From: Sclerotiophoma versabilis
Lineage: Eukaryota; Ascomycota; Dothideomycetes; Pleosporales; Didymellaceae
Assembly (NCBI GenBank): GCA_012274445.1
Contig: JAAROD010000033.1
Coordinates: 558,001-622,000, forward strand
DNA length: 64,000 nt
Direction: 5' to 3'
The notes under the pieces are model-generated. The model saw only the letters and a program-made list of their open reading frames with translations, did no database searches and was not told where the DNA came from. Shown in pieces: positions 63,545 to 64,000 of the stretch; position 1 is the first letter of the stretch, and each line of letters opens with the position of its first letter. The translations under genes were made by a program, and so were the position numbers.

Positions 63545-64000
63545 AAAGTCTCCTCATCACCGAATCCATGGATGATCTTGCTGCCTTCGTGCAGCTTGCA
63601 GTTCGGGTTGAGGCAACGCTGCCAATGTAGATTGTAGCAGGAGCCGTTGATAACCAATTGCATGCATACGATTTCCTGATGGTCGTCTGTGCCTGGGAAG
63701 TGCAGCTCGGAACGCTTGTCCCAGAGGTGCATTTCGCACATGTCGTTCTTGCAATCGTACCATTGTTTCCTGCATGTGGTACTGGGAGTCGGGAACCATC
63801 CCTTTCCTAGTTTTTCTGATTCGTGTATGCGACAGGCGTTGTGTACGCATGCTGTCCATGATAGCTTTCCATGATTTGGATTCCGGTGGTCCAAGGCGTA
63901 CTCTGGTCGTGGGTTTAGAAGCAACGCTGGCTTCCTGTCGAAGTCAGGCTCGTTCCTGCTTCGGTCGTTTTTTACTTGTCGCTCGAGCTCCTGTCGTGTG
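63457..64000 (-). CDS. gag: G3 Gag, C-terminal part (N-terminus beyond window)
   Basis: The visible residues correspond to about 534-713 of G1 Gag, with the same sequence where comparable: three C-x4-C-x2-H modules, the slippery site and the C-terminal tail ending SSDYPSS. The frame is open to the window edge. Confidence 0.9.
   Translation of the reverse strand, partial: TRQELERQVKNDRSRNEPDFDRKPALLLNPRPEYALDHRNPNHGKLSWTACVHNACRIHESEKLGKGWFPTPSTTCRKQWYDCKNDMCEMHLWDKRSELHFPGTDDHQEIVCMQLVINGSCYNLHWQRCLNPNCKLHEGSKIIHGFGDEETFLGKRQKSAPSSDPLTLLGTAHSSDYPSS
63541..63547 (-). promoter_or_regulatory. -1 frameshift heptamer T TTT TTA (G3)
   Basis: Same sequence, codon phase and downstream sequence as in G1. 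Confidence 0.78.

Larger units (their letters stand above)
59131..64000 (-). mobile_element. Gypsy G3, un-RIPped, type 2, truncated by the window edge
   Basis: It carries the 3' LTR (59131-59631), antisense ORF, pol and the C-terminal part of gag, nearly identical to G1 but in opposite orientation. By comparison with G1 (6986 bp) it should end near 66116. Its left flank pairs with the left flank of G1 (ACAAC/GTTGT), identifying it as the second breakpoint of the inversion. Confidence 0.93.

Noticed and set aside
1..64000. Centromere of the chromosome
   Set aside because: An AT-rich, Gypsy-rich RIPped region would fit a fungal centromere, but subtelomeric or other heterochromatin fits equally; sequence alone cannot decide without CENP-A data.

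Overview
The window looks like a transposon-filled, AT-rich compartment of a filamentous ascomycete (Pezizomycotina) genome. Most of it is dominated by TA and nearly empty of CA/TG, and coding remnants are full of TAA/TAG where C-to-T changes occurred. That is the signature of repeat-induced point mutation (RIP). One host-like gene with a short (50 bp) GT..AG intron sits in a GC-normal island of about 2 kb (13.85-15.86 kb). Four stretches (33.6-34.05, 38.27-45.26, 51.03-58.03 and 59.13-64.0 kb) are GC-normal, un-RIPped Ty3/Gypsy material.

Layout: (1) 1-12.36 kb: RIPped Ty1/Copia elements; Copia-A (1426-8921) is nested inside Copia-B with a 5-bp target duplication. (2) 12.4-16.4 kb: two copies of a hAT-type MITE flank the gene island; the gene is a nucleotidyltransferase-like protein. 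(3) 16.5-29.7 kb: pogo/Fot1-type DNA transposons (P1, P2, P3), a complete RIPped Copia-C (16590-24175), a third hAT MITE and RIPped Gypsy LTRs, nested up to three deep. (4) 29.7-38.27 kb: left half of a RIPped Gypsy (G0) interrupted by Copia-D, which carries a fresh solo Gypsy LTR. (5) 38274-45259: intact Gypsy G1 on the + strand. (6) 45260-59130: pogo fragment P4, right half of G0 (reversed), distal part of Copia-D (reversed) and intact Gypsy G2 (minus strand). (7) 59131-64000: Gypsy G3, minus strand, cut by the window edge.

The main structural result is that 45260-59130 is an inverted 13.9-kb segment bounded by the oppositely oriented, nearly identical Gypsy copies G1 and G3. Their target duplications are exchanged, and Copia-D and G0 only become continuous when the segment is flipped back.

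The Gypsy family is a chromovirus: LTR 499 or 501 bp, Gag of 713 aa with a CCHC knuckle and three C-x4-C-x2-H modules, a -1 frameshift signal (T TTT TTA) into Pol (protease, RT, RNase H, integrase, chromodomain), and an apparent self-priming primer site. Between pol and the 3' LTR it carries a tail-to-tail antisense ORF encoding a six-cysteine cluster plus coiled coil. That antisense ORF and the upstream half of the LTR differ strongly between G1/G3 (type 2) and G2/G0 (type 1), although the rest of the element is nearly identical. This cassette is the most interesting biology in the window. All family calls come from reading the sequence; no database search was possible.
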